A stretch of DNA of 64,000 bases from assembly GCA_963825645.1 (NCBI GenBank), contig CAWGTT010000002.1, positions 806,001 through 870,000 on the forward strand, in the 5' to 3' direction. The stretch's first letter is position 1, and each line of letters begins with the position of its first letter. Under the pieces are notes generated by a model that saw only the letters and a program-made list of their open reading frames with translations, did no database searches and had not been told where the DNA came from. The stretch is from JADJPO01 sp963825645 (GTDB taxonomy: Bacteria; Actinomycetota; Actinomycetes; Actinomycetales; Kineosporiaceae). The position numbers and the translations under genes are program-made. Positions 25,261-36,827 of this stretch are shown one piece after another.

Positions 25261-25314
25261 TGGTGGACAGTTTCTCGAGGACACGCGGGCGTGTCCTCGA
25301 GAAACTGTCCACCA
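25261..25314. repeat. Perfect 26-bp inverted repeat (hairpin B)
   Basis: The arms 25261-25286 and 25289-25314 are exact reverse complements with a GG centre. Outer ends TGGTGGACA/TGTCCACCA and inner stem GACACGC/GCGTGTC match hairpin A at 24244; the three differences in the left arm are each matched by the complementary change in the right arm. It lies between the DUF2752 gene and an MFS gene on the same strand. Confidence 0.95.
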
Positions 25315-25359
25315 GAAACTCGTTCGCGAGTCATGGGATGACTCTGTCAGGCTGGTCCG

Positions 25360-26643
25360 ATGGCTCTCGAGCGATATCGTCGCGTGCTCGGCCGGTCGGC
25401 CGTGCGCCGGTTGCTGTTGCTCGGTTTCCTGGTCCGGACGCCAATCTTCGCCGGCGGCATCGTGCTCACCCTGCACGTCGTCTCCGGGCTTGGCCGAAGC
25501 TACGCCGCCGCCGGGCTGGTCTCGGCGGCACTGACCCTGGCCATCGCGGTCAGCGGCCCATGGCGGGGCCGGCTGCTCGACCGGCTGGGGCTGCGCCGGG
25601 TCGTCGTCCCATCGCTCGTCATCGGCGCGGCCTGCTGGTCGATCGCACCGTTCAGCGGCTACTGGGTGCTGCTGGCCCTGGCGGCGGTTGCCGGTCTGTT
25701 CGTCATTCCGGTCTTCGTGATCATCAGGCAGGCGCTGATGTCCGCCGTGCCGGATGACGACCGGCGCACGGTGATCTCGCTGGACAGCTCAGCCGTGGAG
25801 CTGTCGTTCATGATCGGACCGGCCCTGGCAGTCTGGGCCGCCACCACGTGGACGACCTCGTGGGTGCTGTTCGCGATCGAGATGACCGGCGTTGCGTTCG
25901 GCGTCGTGCTGTGGGTTGTCAACCCGAGGCTGCATCGCGAGCCGGCCGCGGGGGCCGAGGACGACGCGGCCGCGGCGCAGCGCACCGAGCTCGGGACGGC
26001 CGGTGTCGCGGTGCGCAGAGCGGGGACCGTCCGGCGCTCGGAGTGGTTCCGCTCGGGGTTTCTCGCGGTCTGTCTGGCCGCAACGACCACCACGATCGTG
26101 CTTGCGGGCAGCGACATCGCGATCGTCGCCGCGCTGCGCTCGTTCGGACAACCGGAGTCGATCGGCTGGGTGCTCGCGACCTGGGGCTTCGGGTCGCTGC
26201 TCGGCGGACTCTGGTACGGCGGGCTGCGCCGTTCGATCTCGGCGTTCTGGCTGCTCGCGGCCTTGGGGCTGGTCACGGTGCCGATGGGACTGGCCACCGG
26301 GGCGCTGTCGCTCGCCGTCCTGTCGTTCGTCGCCGGTCTGCTCTGCGCCCCGACCATCACGGCCACCGTGGACCAGGCCAGCCGCCTGGTTCCGGAACGC
26401 GTGCTCGGTGAGGCGATGGGCTGGCACGGTTCGTTCATGACCGCGGGGATGGCGCTCGGTGCGCCGTTGGCCGGGTTCGCGATCGACCAGGTCGGTTTCC
26501 CGGCCGGTTTCGCGCTGGTCGGGGCGATCGGCGTGCTGGTCGCTCTGCTGGGCGGTGCGGCGATCCGGACGCGTCGGGCGTGGGCGCGGGCCCCGCTCGC
26601 CGTGGAGCAACCCGGGGTCGAGGGTGCGCTCGCTGCCCCGTGA
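25360..26643 (+). CDS. MFS transporter
   Basis: A 427-residue protein with about 12 membrane helices and a hydrophilic central loop near residues 195-225. GRLLDRLGLRRVVV matches motif A (G-x3-D-R-x-G-R). No substrate can be inferred. The ATG has CAGGCT 6 nt upstream and no Shine-Dalgarno, so it may be leaderless. Hairpin B lies 45 nt upstream. Confidence 0.88.
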   Translation: MALERYRRVLGRSAVRRLLLLGFLVRTPIFAGGIVLTLHVVSGLGRSYAAAGLVSAALTLAIAVSGPWRGRLLDRLGLRRVVVPSLVIGAACWSIAPFSGYWVLLALAAVAGLFVIPVFVIIRQALMSAVPDDDRRTVISLDSSAVELSFMIGPALAVWAATTWTTSWVLFAIEMTGVAFGVVLWVVNPRLHREPAAGAEDDAAAAQRTELGTAGVAVRRAGTVRRSEWFRSGFLAVCLAATTTTIVLAGSDIAIVAALRSFGQPESIGWVLATWGFGSLLGGLWYGGLRRSISAFWLLAALGLVTVPMGLATGALSLAVLSFVAGLLCAPTITATVDQASRLVPERVLGEAMGWHGSFMTAGMALGAPLAGFAIDQVGFPAGFALVGAIGVLVALLGGAAIRTRRAWARAPLAVEQPGVEGALAAP

Positions 26644-26691
26644 CCGGCGATCTCCTTCAGGGCCGGCGCTCTGGTAGCCAGGGCCCGTCCG

Positions 26692-26796
26692 TCACCGCCG
26701 ACGCGAGCGAGCCACTCGGCGACGACGACCACCCACCGCGCCCACGGTCAGGATGGCGAGGTAGAGCACTGCCGCTGCAAGGAACAGGAAGCGCAT
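26692..26796 (-). CDS. Small single-span membrane protein (candidate)
   Basis: A 34-residue frame: a hydrophobic helix (FLFLAAAVLYLAILTVGAV) followed by an Arg-rich tail (GGRRRRVARSRRR), so the C-terminus should face the cytoplasm. It lies 57 nt downstream of the SNF2 helicase on the same strand, in a 210-bp gap with no other gene. The ribosome site is weak. The composition is typical of real small membrane proteins, but there is no homology evidence. Confidence 0.4.
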   Translation of the reverse strand: MRFLFLAAAVLYLAILTVGAVGGRRRRVARSRRR

Positions 26797-26853
26797 CAGC
26801 CCAGGCTGCCACGCCGTCGTCACGCGCAGGTCGATCGGTCGGTTCCCGCCGGC

Positions 26854-30156
<3,303 letters not shown>

Positions 30157-30274
30157 CGCGTCCCCTATCTGCTCAAGCGGCTCGTCCCGTTTGTGCCAGG
30201 CTCGTGCCGAGGCTAGGCGACGCCACCGACAGAGTCCGCGACCCACACCGTGCGCCGGCCGAAATCGTTCGGGA

Positions 30275-32038
30275 TCAGGCCTGGACGGCGCGGCGCAGCC
30301 GCCGCCCGACCAGCTCGCTGGCCAGGCTCACCCCGAACGAGGTGACGAGCAACGTCGTGATCACGGGGAAGCGGAAGACCGCCAGGTTCTCGGCAAACAG
30401 GCGGCCCAGGCCGGCCGCCCCGACCACGCCCACCACCGTGGTGTCCCGCACGCAGATCTCGAAGCGGTACAGCGTGTAGGTCAGCAAGTGGTGCGCGGAC
30501 GGCGGAACCATCGCCGCGACACTGGCCAGCCAGCGCGGGGTGCCCGCGGCGCGCAGCGCATCACGCGAGCGGGTGTCCAGGCTCTCCCAGGCCTCGGCGA
30601 CCAGCCGACCCAGGATGCCGCCGGTGTACAGCCCGAGCGCCACGGCGCCGGGCAGCACACCAGGGAACAGCACGAGGAGAGCGATCACAGCCCACACCGT
30701 CGGCGGTACCGACCGCAGCACCAGCAGCACCGCTCGGGCCGCCGCCCAGGCGACGGCACGGGGCAAAGCCCGCCACCGCGACGTCCGCTCGTCGGAAGCA
30801 CTCGGGCGGGGCCGGGCGGCACATGGACCGAACCCCAGGGTCAGCGCGACGGCGACCGCCATGGCCAGCACTGCCATGGCCACCGTGTCGGCGACGGCGC
30901 CCCACAGCTGCGGCCACCCGCCGGCCGGCAGGGCCGGCGGCCAGAGGTCATCGACCAGCCGCCCGAACAGCTGCCGGGTGCGCGGAGACGTGAGCCCGGA
31001 CACCGAGACGTCCGAGACCATCCATGCCGGTATCAGCGCCGCAACGGCCACCGCCGCCGAGCCGCGCACCCAGCGCGCGGCGTCGGCCCCGCCACCGCGC
31101 AGCGAGCTGCGCCGGCGCACTGCGCCCCGCTCCCGGCCACCGGACCAGTCCGAGCAGGTGACCACCGCCAGGTCGGCCCGCAGCCGCGAGCTCCACAGGT
31201 CCACCGCCGCCGACAGCGCCAACACCGCGCCGATGAGCGTCCACACCTCGTCCCAGTTGCGAGACTGCAGGCTGACCACGAGCTCCTGGCCCAGCCCGCC
31301 CACCCCGACGACGCCCAGGATCACCGCGGAGCGAATCGCGCATTCGAAGCGGTAGAACGAGTACGACAGCAGCAGCGGCGCCGCTCCCGGCAGCAGCGCG
31401 TAGCCGAGCGCCGGTACGGGCCGGGCCCCGGCCGTGCGCAGTGCCGTCAGCGGGCGACGCGGAACGCCGTCCAGCGTCTCGCCGAACACCTTCGCGGTCT
31501 GGGCACCGAACGGGACCGCGATGGCGAGCACCGCCACCAGGGGGTCGAGCCCGAGCACGCTGACGAACAGCAGCGCCCAGACCAGCTCGTGGATCGAGCG
31601 GACCGCGACCAGGACGCCCCGGAGCACCAGACGCACCAGGCGCAGCGGCCAGGGGGGCGTGCGATCCCAGGCGACATCGCTGAGGACCAGCCCGCCCACC
31701 GCACCGATCACCAGGGCACCGGCCGTGCCCAGTGCGGCGTACACCACCGTCACCACAGCAGCGTCCAGCACCAGGGCGAGGAAGTCCGGTGCCAGCGCCG
31801 GTCGGGCCGCCGATGCCAGTAGGCGGCCGAGGAGCGGCAGGCCGCCCGGGTTGACCAGGTCCGTCCCGCCCGGCGACCCGAGCGGGATGGCCCGCTGCAG
31901 GGACCAGCCGAGGGGAACGGCGACGAGCAGCACAGCGACCAGCCGGCGCGCGGCGACCGCGCCCGCGGTCACCCGCTGCCGCGGCGCCGAGTGCTCGACC
32001 TGCGGGCGGGAGTCGGGGGGATCGAGCTGGATGGTCAT
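30275..32038 (-). CDS. Fused tandem PhnE-type ABC permease
   Basis: A 587-residue protein made of two PhnE-like permease units. The first carries YSFYRFECAIRSAVILGVVGVGGLGQEL near residues 230-255, and the second repeats it as YTLYRFEICVRDTTVVGVVGAAGLGRLF near residues 545-570; these are the EAA-type loops that contact the ATPase. Known PhnE-family permeases are usually one unit, so this fusion supplies both membrane halves in one chain. Its ATG overlaps the ATPase stop (ATGA). It completes a binding protein/ATPase/permease operon. Confidence 0.9.
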   Translation of the reverse strand: MTIQLDPPDSRPQVEHSAPRQRVTAGAVAARRLVAVLLVAVPLGWSLQRAIPLGSPGGTDLVNPGGLPLLGRLLASAARPALAPDFLALVLDAAVVTVVYAALGTAGALVIGAVGGLVLSDVAWDRTPPWPLRLVRLVLRGVLVAVRSIHELVWALLFVSVLGLDPLVAVLAIAVPFGAQTAKVFGETLDGVPRRPLTALRTAGARPVPALGYALLPGAAPLLLSYSFYRFECAIRSAVILGVVGVGGLGQELVVSLQSRNWDEVWTLIGAVLALSAAVDLWSSRLRADLAVVTCSDWSGGRERGAVRRRSSLRGGGADAARWVRGSAAVAVAALIPAWMVSDVSVSGLTSPRTRQLFGRLVDDLWPPALPAGGWPQLWGAVADTVAMAVLAMAVAVALTLGFGPCAARPRPSASDERTSRWRALPRAVAWAAARAVLLVLRSVPPTVWAVIALLVLFPGVLPGAVALGLYTGGILGRLVAEAWESLDTRSRDALRAAGTPRWLASVAAMVPPSAHHLLTYTLYRFEICVRDTTVVGVVGAAGLGRLFAENLAVFRFPVITTLLVTSFGVSLASELVGRRLRRAVQA

Positions 32039-32781
32039 GTGAACGCGTAGAGGTCGTCCAGCAGAGCGTCGTCGAGCTGGTCCGTGGGACGGTCGAAGGC
32101 GACCCGTCCCCGCCGCAGGCCGACAGCCCTGGTGCAGTGCCGGCGAGCCAGCTCGGGCTGGTGCAGGGTGACGACGATCGTCGCCTGGTCGGCCGGAGCC
32201 TGAAGCAGCCGCAGGATCTCGGCGGCCCGCGGTGGATCGAGGCTGGACACCGGCTCGTCGGCGAGCACCAGCTCCGGCTCCTGTACCAGCAGCCGGGCGA
32301 TGGCGACCCGCTGCCGCTCGCCGCCGGAGAGCCGCTCGGTGCGCTCGTGGACGGCCCAGTCCAGCCCGACCCGGCCCAGGACGTCGGTCACGGTCCGGTC
32401 AGGTTGGGGCCAAGCCAGGGCGACCAGGGACCGGGCACTGCTCCAGTGACCGAGCCGACCGGCGTTGACGTTGTGCAGCACCCTGACCTGGTCTACGAGG
32501 TCGAGCCGCTGCGAGATCGTGCCGATCCTGCGCTGCAGCGAGCGCAGCCTGGACGGCGACAGCGAGGCCAGCTCACTGCCGAGCACTTCGACCACTCCCG
32601 AGGTCGCCGGCAGCGACCCGTTCAGCAAGGCCAGCAGCGTGCTCTTGCCGGCTCCACTGGTGCCCAGGACGGCGAGGCGCTCGCCGCGCGTCACGGTCAG
32701 ATCGACGTCCTCGAGCGCCACCTGCGCACCGAACCGCCGCCCGGCACCCCGCAGCCGGACGACGGGCGGCGTCTCACTCAC
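32035..32781 (-). CDS. PhnC-type ABC transporter ATP-binding protein
   Basis: A 248-residue ATPase: Walker A GTSGAGKST, signature LSGGERQRVAIARLL, Walker B LVLADEPVSSLDP and H-loop TLHQPELA. LASLSPSRLRSLQRRIGTISQRLDLVDQVRVLHNV is the PhnC-like pattern. GTG 32781 overlaps the binding-protein stop (GTGA) and its own stop overlaps the permease start (ATGA), so all three are tightly coupled. Confidence 0.92.
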   Translation of the reverse strand: MSETPPVVRLRGAGRRFGAQVALEDVDLTVTRGERLAVLGTSGAGKSTLLALLNGSLPATSGVVEVLGSELASLSPSRLRSLQRRIGTISQRLDLVDQVRVLHNVNAGRLGHWSSARSLVALAWPQPDRTVTDVLGRVGLDWAVHERTERLSGGERQRVAIARLLVQEPELVLADEPVSSLDPPRAAEILRLLQAPADQATIVVTLHQPELARRHCTRAVGLRRGRVAFDRPTDQLDDALLDDLYAFT

Positions 32782-33713
32782 GCCAGCAGCCCTTGGTCCT
32801 TCGCCACAGCCTCGATCTGGTCGTAGTTGGCGTTCACGGTGGGCACGAACGACTCGGCGCCGAACAGCTCCAGGATGGCCTTGTCCTCGGGCGTGGAGCT
32901 GTCGAGACCGAGCAGCAGGTCGGTGACCTTCGCTGTGGTCCCGGCACCGAATCGCTCGTCGAGGTCGGGGCGCGCCAGCCAGTGGTAGTCGGCGTAACCC
33001 GGTGTGCGCCACAGCACGACGACCTTGCCAAGGTCGACCTCGCCGGCGTTGCGCACCTTCGCCCAGACCTGTTCGTTGACCGCGCCGACCTCGAAGCTGC
33101 CCGCGGCGACCGCCTCTATGGTCGCGTCGTGCGAGCCGGAGAACCCGGGCTTGCCTTTGAGCTCGGCCTGGTCCAGTCCCGCTTGCTGCATGAAGTACTG
33201 CGGCATCAGCCGTCCCGAGGTCGACGTCTCGCTGCCGAAGGTGAGGGTGTGTCCGGCCAGACTCTTCAGCCCGGCGACATCGTCGAAGGGTGCCAACCCA
33301 GACGCGGTGTTCGCGATGAACAGGCTGTGGAACTCCGCGTCGATGTCACGCTGGGCGATGGCCGTCGCACCCGGCACCCGTGAGCGGGCCTGGACTCCGG
33401 TGAGCCCGCCCATCCAGGCCAGCTGGACGTCGCCGACCTCGAAGGCGCGGACCACCGCCGTGTAGTCGGTCACCGGCTTGTAGCTGGCCTGCACACCACT
33501 CGCCTCGGCAAAGCGCTTGGCCACCAACGGGTACAGCCGGTTCAGCAGCTCAGGGTCCTGGTCCGGGATCGCAGAGATGCTCAGCGGCCCGCCGGGAGCC
33601 GCGGCGTCGTCGGCCGACCCGGAGGCCTCGGGCTGGTCGTCGTTGCCGCAGGCGGCCACCAGGACTAGCCCGATCGAACCGAGCAGCACGCTACGACGGG
33701 GGACATGGGTCAT
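32778..33713 (-). CDS. PhnD-family lipoprotein, resembles putative selenate ABC transporter binding protein
   Basis: A 311-residue periplasmic-type binding lipoprotein with lipobox LVLVAACG. The mature part shows SAIPDQDPELL, PVTDYTAVVRAF, LAWMGGLTGVQAR, FGSETSTSGRLMPQYFM, FSGSHDATIEAVAAG, VNEQVW and a late PEDKAIL, FVPT, NY-x-QIE. From memory this fits the clade named putative selenate ABC transporter substrate-binding protein better than phosphonate-binding PhnD. The substrate is therefore probably an oxyanion, selenate being the best guess. ATG 33713 has a strong CAGGAGGAA site. It is followed by the ATPase and permease, and preceded by the TusA-radical SAM gene on the same strand. Confidence 0.85.
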   Translation of the reverse strand: MTHVPRRSVLLGSIGLVLVAACGNDDQPEASGSADDAAAPGGPLSISAIPDQDPELLNRLYPLVAKRFAEASGVQASYKPVTDYTAVVRAFEVGDVQLAWMGGLTGVQARSRVPGATAIAQRDIDAEFHSLFIANTASGLAPFDDVAGLKSLAGHTLTFGSETSTSGRLMPQYFMQQAGLDQAELKGKPGFSGSHDATIEAVAAGSFEVGAVNEQVWAKVRNAGEVDLGKVVVLWRTPGYADYHWLARPDLDERFGAGTTAKVTDLLLGLDSSTPEDKAILELFGAESFVPTVNANYDQIEAVAKDQGLLA

Positions 33714-33780
33714 CGATGTTCCTCCTGGTCGGTGGATGGGTGAGGTGGACGGGTTTCGAGACGCGCGAGCCCCGGTCGGG

Positions 33781-34881
33781 TCAGGCGCAGCGGAACACCT
33801 CTCGGCCGGAGCGGGCGGCCGCATCCTGGACGGCGAGCGTGTCGCGGACCACGCCGAACACCTCCTCGAGCGGGAGCGGCGCGTCGGCGATCCGCAGGTT
33901 GGGGTTGGTCACCGCCACCGGGTGCCACCAGGCGCCGTCTGCGGTGATGGTGGGTTCCGGCTCGATCGTGTCGATCGACACGTGGACCCCGCTGTCGGCG
34001 AAGCCCTCCTCGGCCACCGGCCGGATCAGCCGGTCCTCGAGGTCGATGCCCTCGGCGTCGAGGCGGCGGTGCAGCGCGCGGACACCGTCCGGGTCCTCCT
34101 CGTACAGCGTGGCGGCCACCCGGACCCGGAAGCCCAGTTCGCGGGCCTGGCCGATCCCGGCCAGGGCGCGAGCCCAGGACCCGGCTCCGCGCTGCCGGTC
34201 GTGCAGGTCGGGGGTTGCCGAGTCCAGGCTCACCTGAAGGAGGACGGACCGGTCCATCTGCTCCAGTCTCTGCCGGCGGGCACCGCGGCCGAAGATCATC
34301 GCGTTGGTCAGGATCGTCCGGTCCAGGCCGGCGGCCGCCGCGACGAGCTCGCCGATTTCGGGATGCATGAACGGCTCGCCGCCGGTGAAGAACACCTCCC
34401 GCCCGCCGAGCGAGGCGAACTCCGTGAAAGCGGCGCGCGCCACCGACGGCTCCAACCGACGGGAGGCGGCCTTGGGGGAGGACTGGGCGCAGCAGTAGCC
34501 GCAGGCAAGGTTGCAGTCGAAGTTCGTGTAGGCCCACAACCGGTGCCCGACCGGCGTCCTCTCGCCGCGGCTGAACAGGGTCTGCGGGACGGCGCCGGCG
34601 GTGACCTTGCGGACCGCGAACCACCACGGCCCGTCCGGTGCCTCGGCCACCCGGGCGCTGACCTGATGCCCGACCAGGTCGGCCCAGACCGGAAGGTCGG
34701 TGACGACGGACGCCTCGGCGCTGCGGATACCGAGGATCTGGCCGCTGTCGAGCCGGCGCATAGCCCGGGTGATCAGTAGCAGCAGCCCGCTGCCGCAGTC
34801 CATGTCGCCGCCGTCGACCAGCGCGGCGATCGGGCCGAGAGGCGTGTCGACCGACGGCCCGGATCGCGCCTGCCTATCCAT
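33781..34881 (-). CDS. TusA-like domain fused to a radical SAM enzyme
   Basis: A 366-residue fusion. Residues about 10-90 resemble a TusA/SirA sulfur carrier: GDMDCGSGLLLLITRAMRRL, then SVVTDLPVWADLVGHQ. The usual CPxP is replaced by CGSG, though the Cys is kept. Residues about 115-340 are a radical SAM barrel with CNLACGYCC (C-x3-C-x2-C binding [4Fe-4S]), FFTGGEPFMHPEI and TILTNAMIF. TusA/YedF domains handle sulfur or selenium. It is the first gene of the strand leading to the selenate-type transporter (67 nt upstream). The ATG has TAGAGT 6 nt upstream. The product is unknown. Confidence 0.88.
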   Translation of the reverse strand: MDRQARSGPSVDTPLGPIAALVDGGDMDCGSGLLLLITRAMRRLDSGQILGIRSAEASVVTDLPVWADLVGHQVSARVAEAPDGPWWFAVRKVTAGAVPQTLFSRGERTPVGHRLWAYTNFDCNLACGYCCAQSSPKAASRRLEPSVARAAFTEFASLGGREVFFTGGEPFMHPEIGELVAAAAGLDRTILTNAMIFGRGARRQRLEQMDRSVLLQVSLDSATPDLHDRQRGAGSWARALAGIGQARELGFRVRVAATLYEEDPDGVRALHRRLDAEGIDLEDRLIRPVAEEGFADSGVHVSIDTIEPEPTITADGAWWHPVAVTNPNLRIADAPLPLEEVFGVVRDTLAVQDAAARSGREVFRCA

Positions 34882-34983
34882 GACCCCACTCTAGGAAGTG
34901 CAGGCCGGCGACAAGGCCCGTCAAGTCTGACGATTCGATGACGTGTGCTGGGCAGTGTCGGCTCGGCGTACTAGCGTCGTCGC
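34882..34983. promoter_or_regulatory. Divergent leaderless promoters, radical SAM / methyltransferase
   Basis: TAGAGT (34888-34893, minus strand) lies 6 nt before the radical SAM ATG, and TAGCGT (34972-34977) lies 6 nt before the methyltransferase ATG. Neither start has a Shine-Dalgarno. The 102-bp region could allow co-regulation of the two divergent units. Confidence 0.55.
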
Positions 34984-35706
34984 ATGACAGACCCCGGCAC
35001 CGGCATCACCGCTACGAATCCTTCTGACACGAATCCTTCTGAGACGGACACTTCCGAGACGGGTCCTTCTGACCCGTGGCGACCGGGGGACCCCGCGGCG
35101 CGCAAGGACTTCTGGGACGGCGTGCACGGCAACAAGGACGTCGACGGCGTCTCCTGGTGGCAGTCGGTGCCCGAGCTTTCCCTGGGGCTGGTCGATTCGA
35201 CGCAGATCGCGCGCGACGAGCCCGTCATCGACGTGGGCGCGGGCTGGTCCACCCTGGTCGACCACCTGCTGGAGCGCGGCTACCAGGACCTCACCGCCGT
35301 CGACCTGTCGATCACGGCGCTGAACACCGTGCGGGACCGGCTCGGCCCGGCCGGCGCCGACGTCGTCCTCATCGTCGCCGACGTCCTGGACCTGCAGCTC
35401 GGACGGCGTTTCGCGCTCTGGCACGACCGGGCGGTCTACCACTTCCTCACCGAGCCCGACGAGCGCGCCGACTACCTCGCCTCTCTAGAACGATCCCTGC
35501 GCCCGCGGGGGTGGGTGGTCGTCGCGACGTTCGGCCCGGACGGGCCGACCACCTGCAGCGGACTGCCCATCGTGCGCTACACCCATGAGGCCCTGGCGGC
35601 CGAGTTCCCCGGGTACGAACTGGTGGCCACCAGCGGTGAGGACCACGTCACCCCGTGGGGCAGCACCCAACAGTTCACCGCTGTGTTGCTGCGCCGGGAA
35701 GGGTAA
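34984..35706 (+). CDS. Class I SAM-dependent methyltransferase
   Basis: A 240-residue protein. The AdoMet loop reads VIDVGAGWSTLVDHLL, followed by LTAVDLS and ALWHDRAVYHFL. VSWWQSVPELSLGLV is a conserved N-terminal segment of this methyltransferase family, related to thiopurine-type enzymes. The first 30 residues are a (TNPSD)-like repeat, probably disordered. It is divergent from the TusA-radical SAM gene. A role in methylating sulfur or selenium compounds is only a guess from context. Confidence 0.85.
   Translation: MTDPGTGITATNPSDTNPSETDTSETGPSDPWRPGDPAARKDFWDGVHGNKDVDGVSWWQSVPELSLGLVDSTQIARDEPVIDVGAGWSTLVDHLLERGYQDLTAVDLSITALNTVRDRLGPAGADVVLIVADVLDLQLGRRFALWHDRAVYHFLTEPDERADYLASLERSLRPRGWVVVATFGPDGPTTCSGLPIVRYTHEALAAEFPGYELVATSGEDHVTPWGSTQQFTAVLLRREG
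35014..35073. repeat. 15-bp tandem repeats in the methyltransferase N-terminus
   Basis: Four in-frame units begin at 35014, 35029, 35044 and 35059 (consensus ACGAATCCTTCTGAC). They encode TNPSD, TNPSE, TDTSE and TGPSD, and precede the conserved methyltransferase domain. Confidence 0.85.
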
Positions 35707-35823
35707 GGCTCTGTTCAGGGTTTCCGGCTCGACAACAACTAGGTTCCTGACAAACGTCCACGGACCCATCGGCCCTCGACCGCCGCCATCGCGACGGAAC
35801 GCGAGCCGAGAAGCGAGGAGCTC

Positions 35824-36381
35824 ATGCCGGACGTCACCGCAGCGGCGACCAAACCCGCTACGGACCCGCCCGAAGCGCTGGACACCGGGCGGACCAGCCG
35901 TGCACTGATCGCCGGCGTCCGCATCGCGGTCGCGCTGATGTGGATCCAGAACCTGAACTGGAAGATCCCGCCGGACTTCGGCCGCGACCGCGGGGCCGAC
36001 CTGTACTCCTATGTGCAGGAGGCGGTGACCCACCCCGTGCTCCCCCCGTACACCTGGGTGGTGGAGAACGTCGTGCTGCCGAACTTCATCGTGTTCGGCT
36101 ACATCACGCTGCTCACCGAGTTCGCGCTGGGGGTCTTCCTGCTCACCGGTCTGCTCACCCGGCTGTGGGCCCTGGTCGGGATCGCGCAAGTCCTGGCAAT
36201 CACCTTCTCGGTGCTCAACACGCCGAATGAGTGGCACTGGTCCTACTACCTGATGCTCGCTGTCCACGTCGTCCTGCTGGCGACGGCGGCCGGTCGCGCG
36301 CATGGGCTGGACGGTCTGCTGAGACCGCTCTGGCGTCGATCGGATAGCCGGCTCGCGCGCTGGGCGGTGATGGCGTCATGA
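35824..36381 (+). CDS. DoxD/DoxX-like membrane protein
   Basis: A 185-residue protein with four membrane helices. ALMWIQNLNWKIPPDFG, then FGYITLLTEFALGVFLLTGLLTRLWALVGIAQ follow the pattern of DoxD-like (thiosulfate:quinone oxidoreductase small subunit) and DoxX proteins. It may take part in quinone-linked sulfur oxidation or redox defence; specificity is unknown. GCGAGGAG lies just before the ATG. The next gene begins ATGA over its stop. Confidence 0.82.
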   Translation: MPDVTAAATKPATDPPEALDTGRTSRALIAGVRIAVALMWIQNLNWKIPPDFGRDRGADLYSYVQEAVTHPVLPPYTWVVENVVLPNFIVFGYITLLTEFALGVFLLTGLLTRLWALVGIAQVLAITFSVLNTPNEWHWSYYLMLAVHVVLLATAAGRAHGLDGLLRPLWRRSDSRLARWAVMAS

Positions 36382-36794
36382 CCGCCTCCGGTACGGGTCC
36401 GGCCGCTCGGTCCGCCCACTCTGGTGCCGTGGCCTCCGTGCTGGGTCCCGGATGGGACGGCGCCACCGCGCGGCGCGCCCGATGGCTCGCCGCCGGTACC
36501 GCGGCGTCCGCGATGTTCGCGGCCATCAGCTACGAGCCACTGCGCCTGGTCACCGTCTCGGTCCAGCTCGCGGTCGTGCTGGTCGTCGCCGGGGTGCTCA
36601 CCGCGGTCGCCGCGCAGACTCGGCGTCCGGTCCTGATCGCGGTGGTCGGCGCCGTCCTGCTGCTACTCGGGCTGTACAGGCTGGCCACCTACGGGTACGG
36701 CTCGGCCGGCATCGGCGGCGCGTCGTCCACCGCGGCCCTGCTCACCGCACTGGGGATCGCGCACCTCGGAATCCTCGCCGCCCGGCGCGGCTGA
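36378..36794 (+). CDS. Hypothetical four-helix membrane protein
   Basis: A 138-residue protein with about four hydrophobic helices and no motif I recognise. The start ATG overlaps the stop of the DoxD-like gene, so the two are co-translated and probably form a complex. Confidence 0.75.
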   Translation: MTASGTGPAARSAHSGAVASVLGPGWDGATARRARWLAAGTAASAMFAAISYEPLRLVTVSVQLAVVLVVAGVLTAVAAQTRRPVLIAVVGAVLLLLGLYRLATYGYGSAGIGGASSTAALLTALGIAHLGILAARRG

Positions 36795-36827
36795 GGAAGC
36801 CGTCGAGGACGTGGACTGCTGCAGCGG

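Noticed and set aside
19738..25314. Insertion sequence ends
   Set aside because: The inverted repeats have no transposase between them and no flanking target duplication could be seen.
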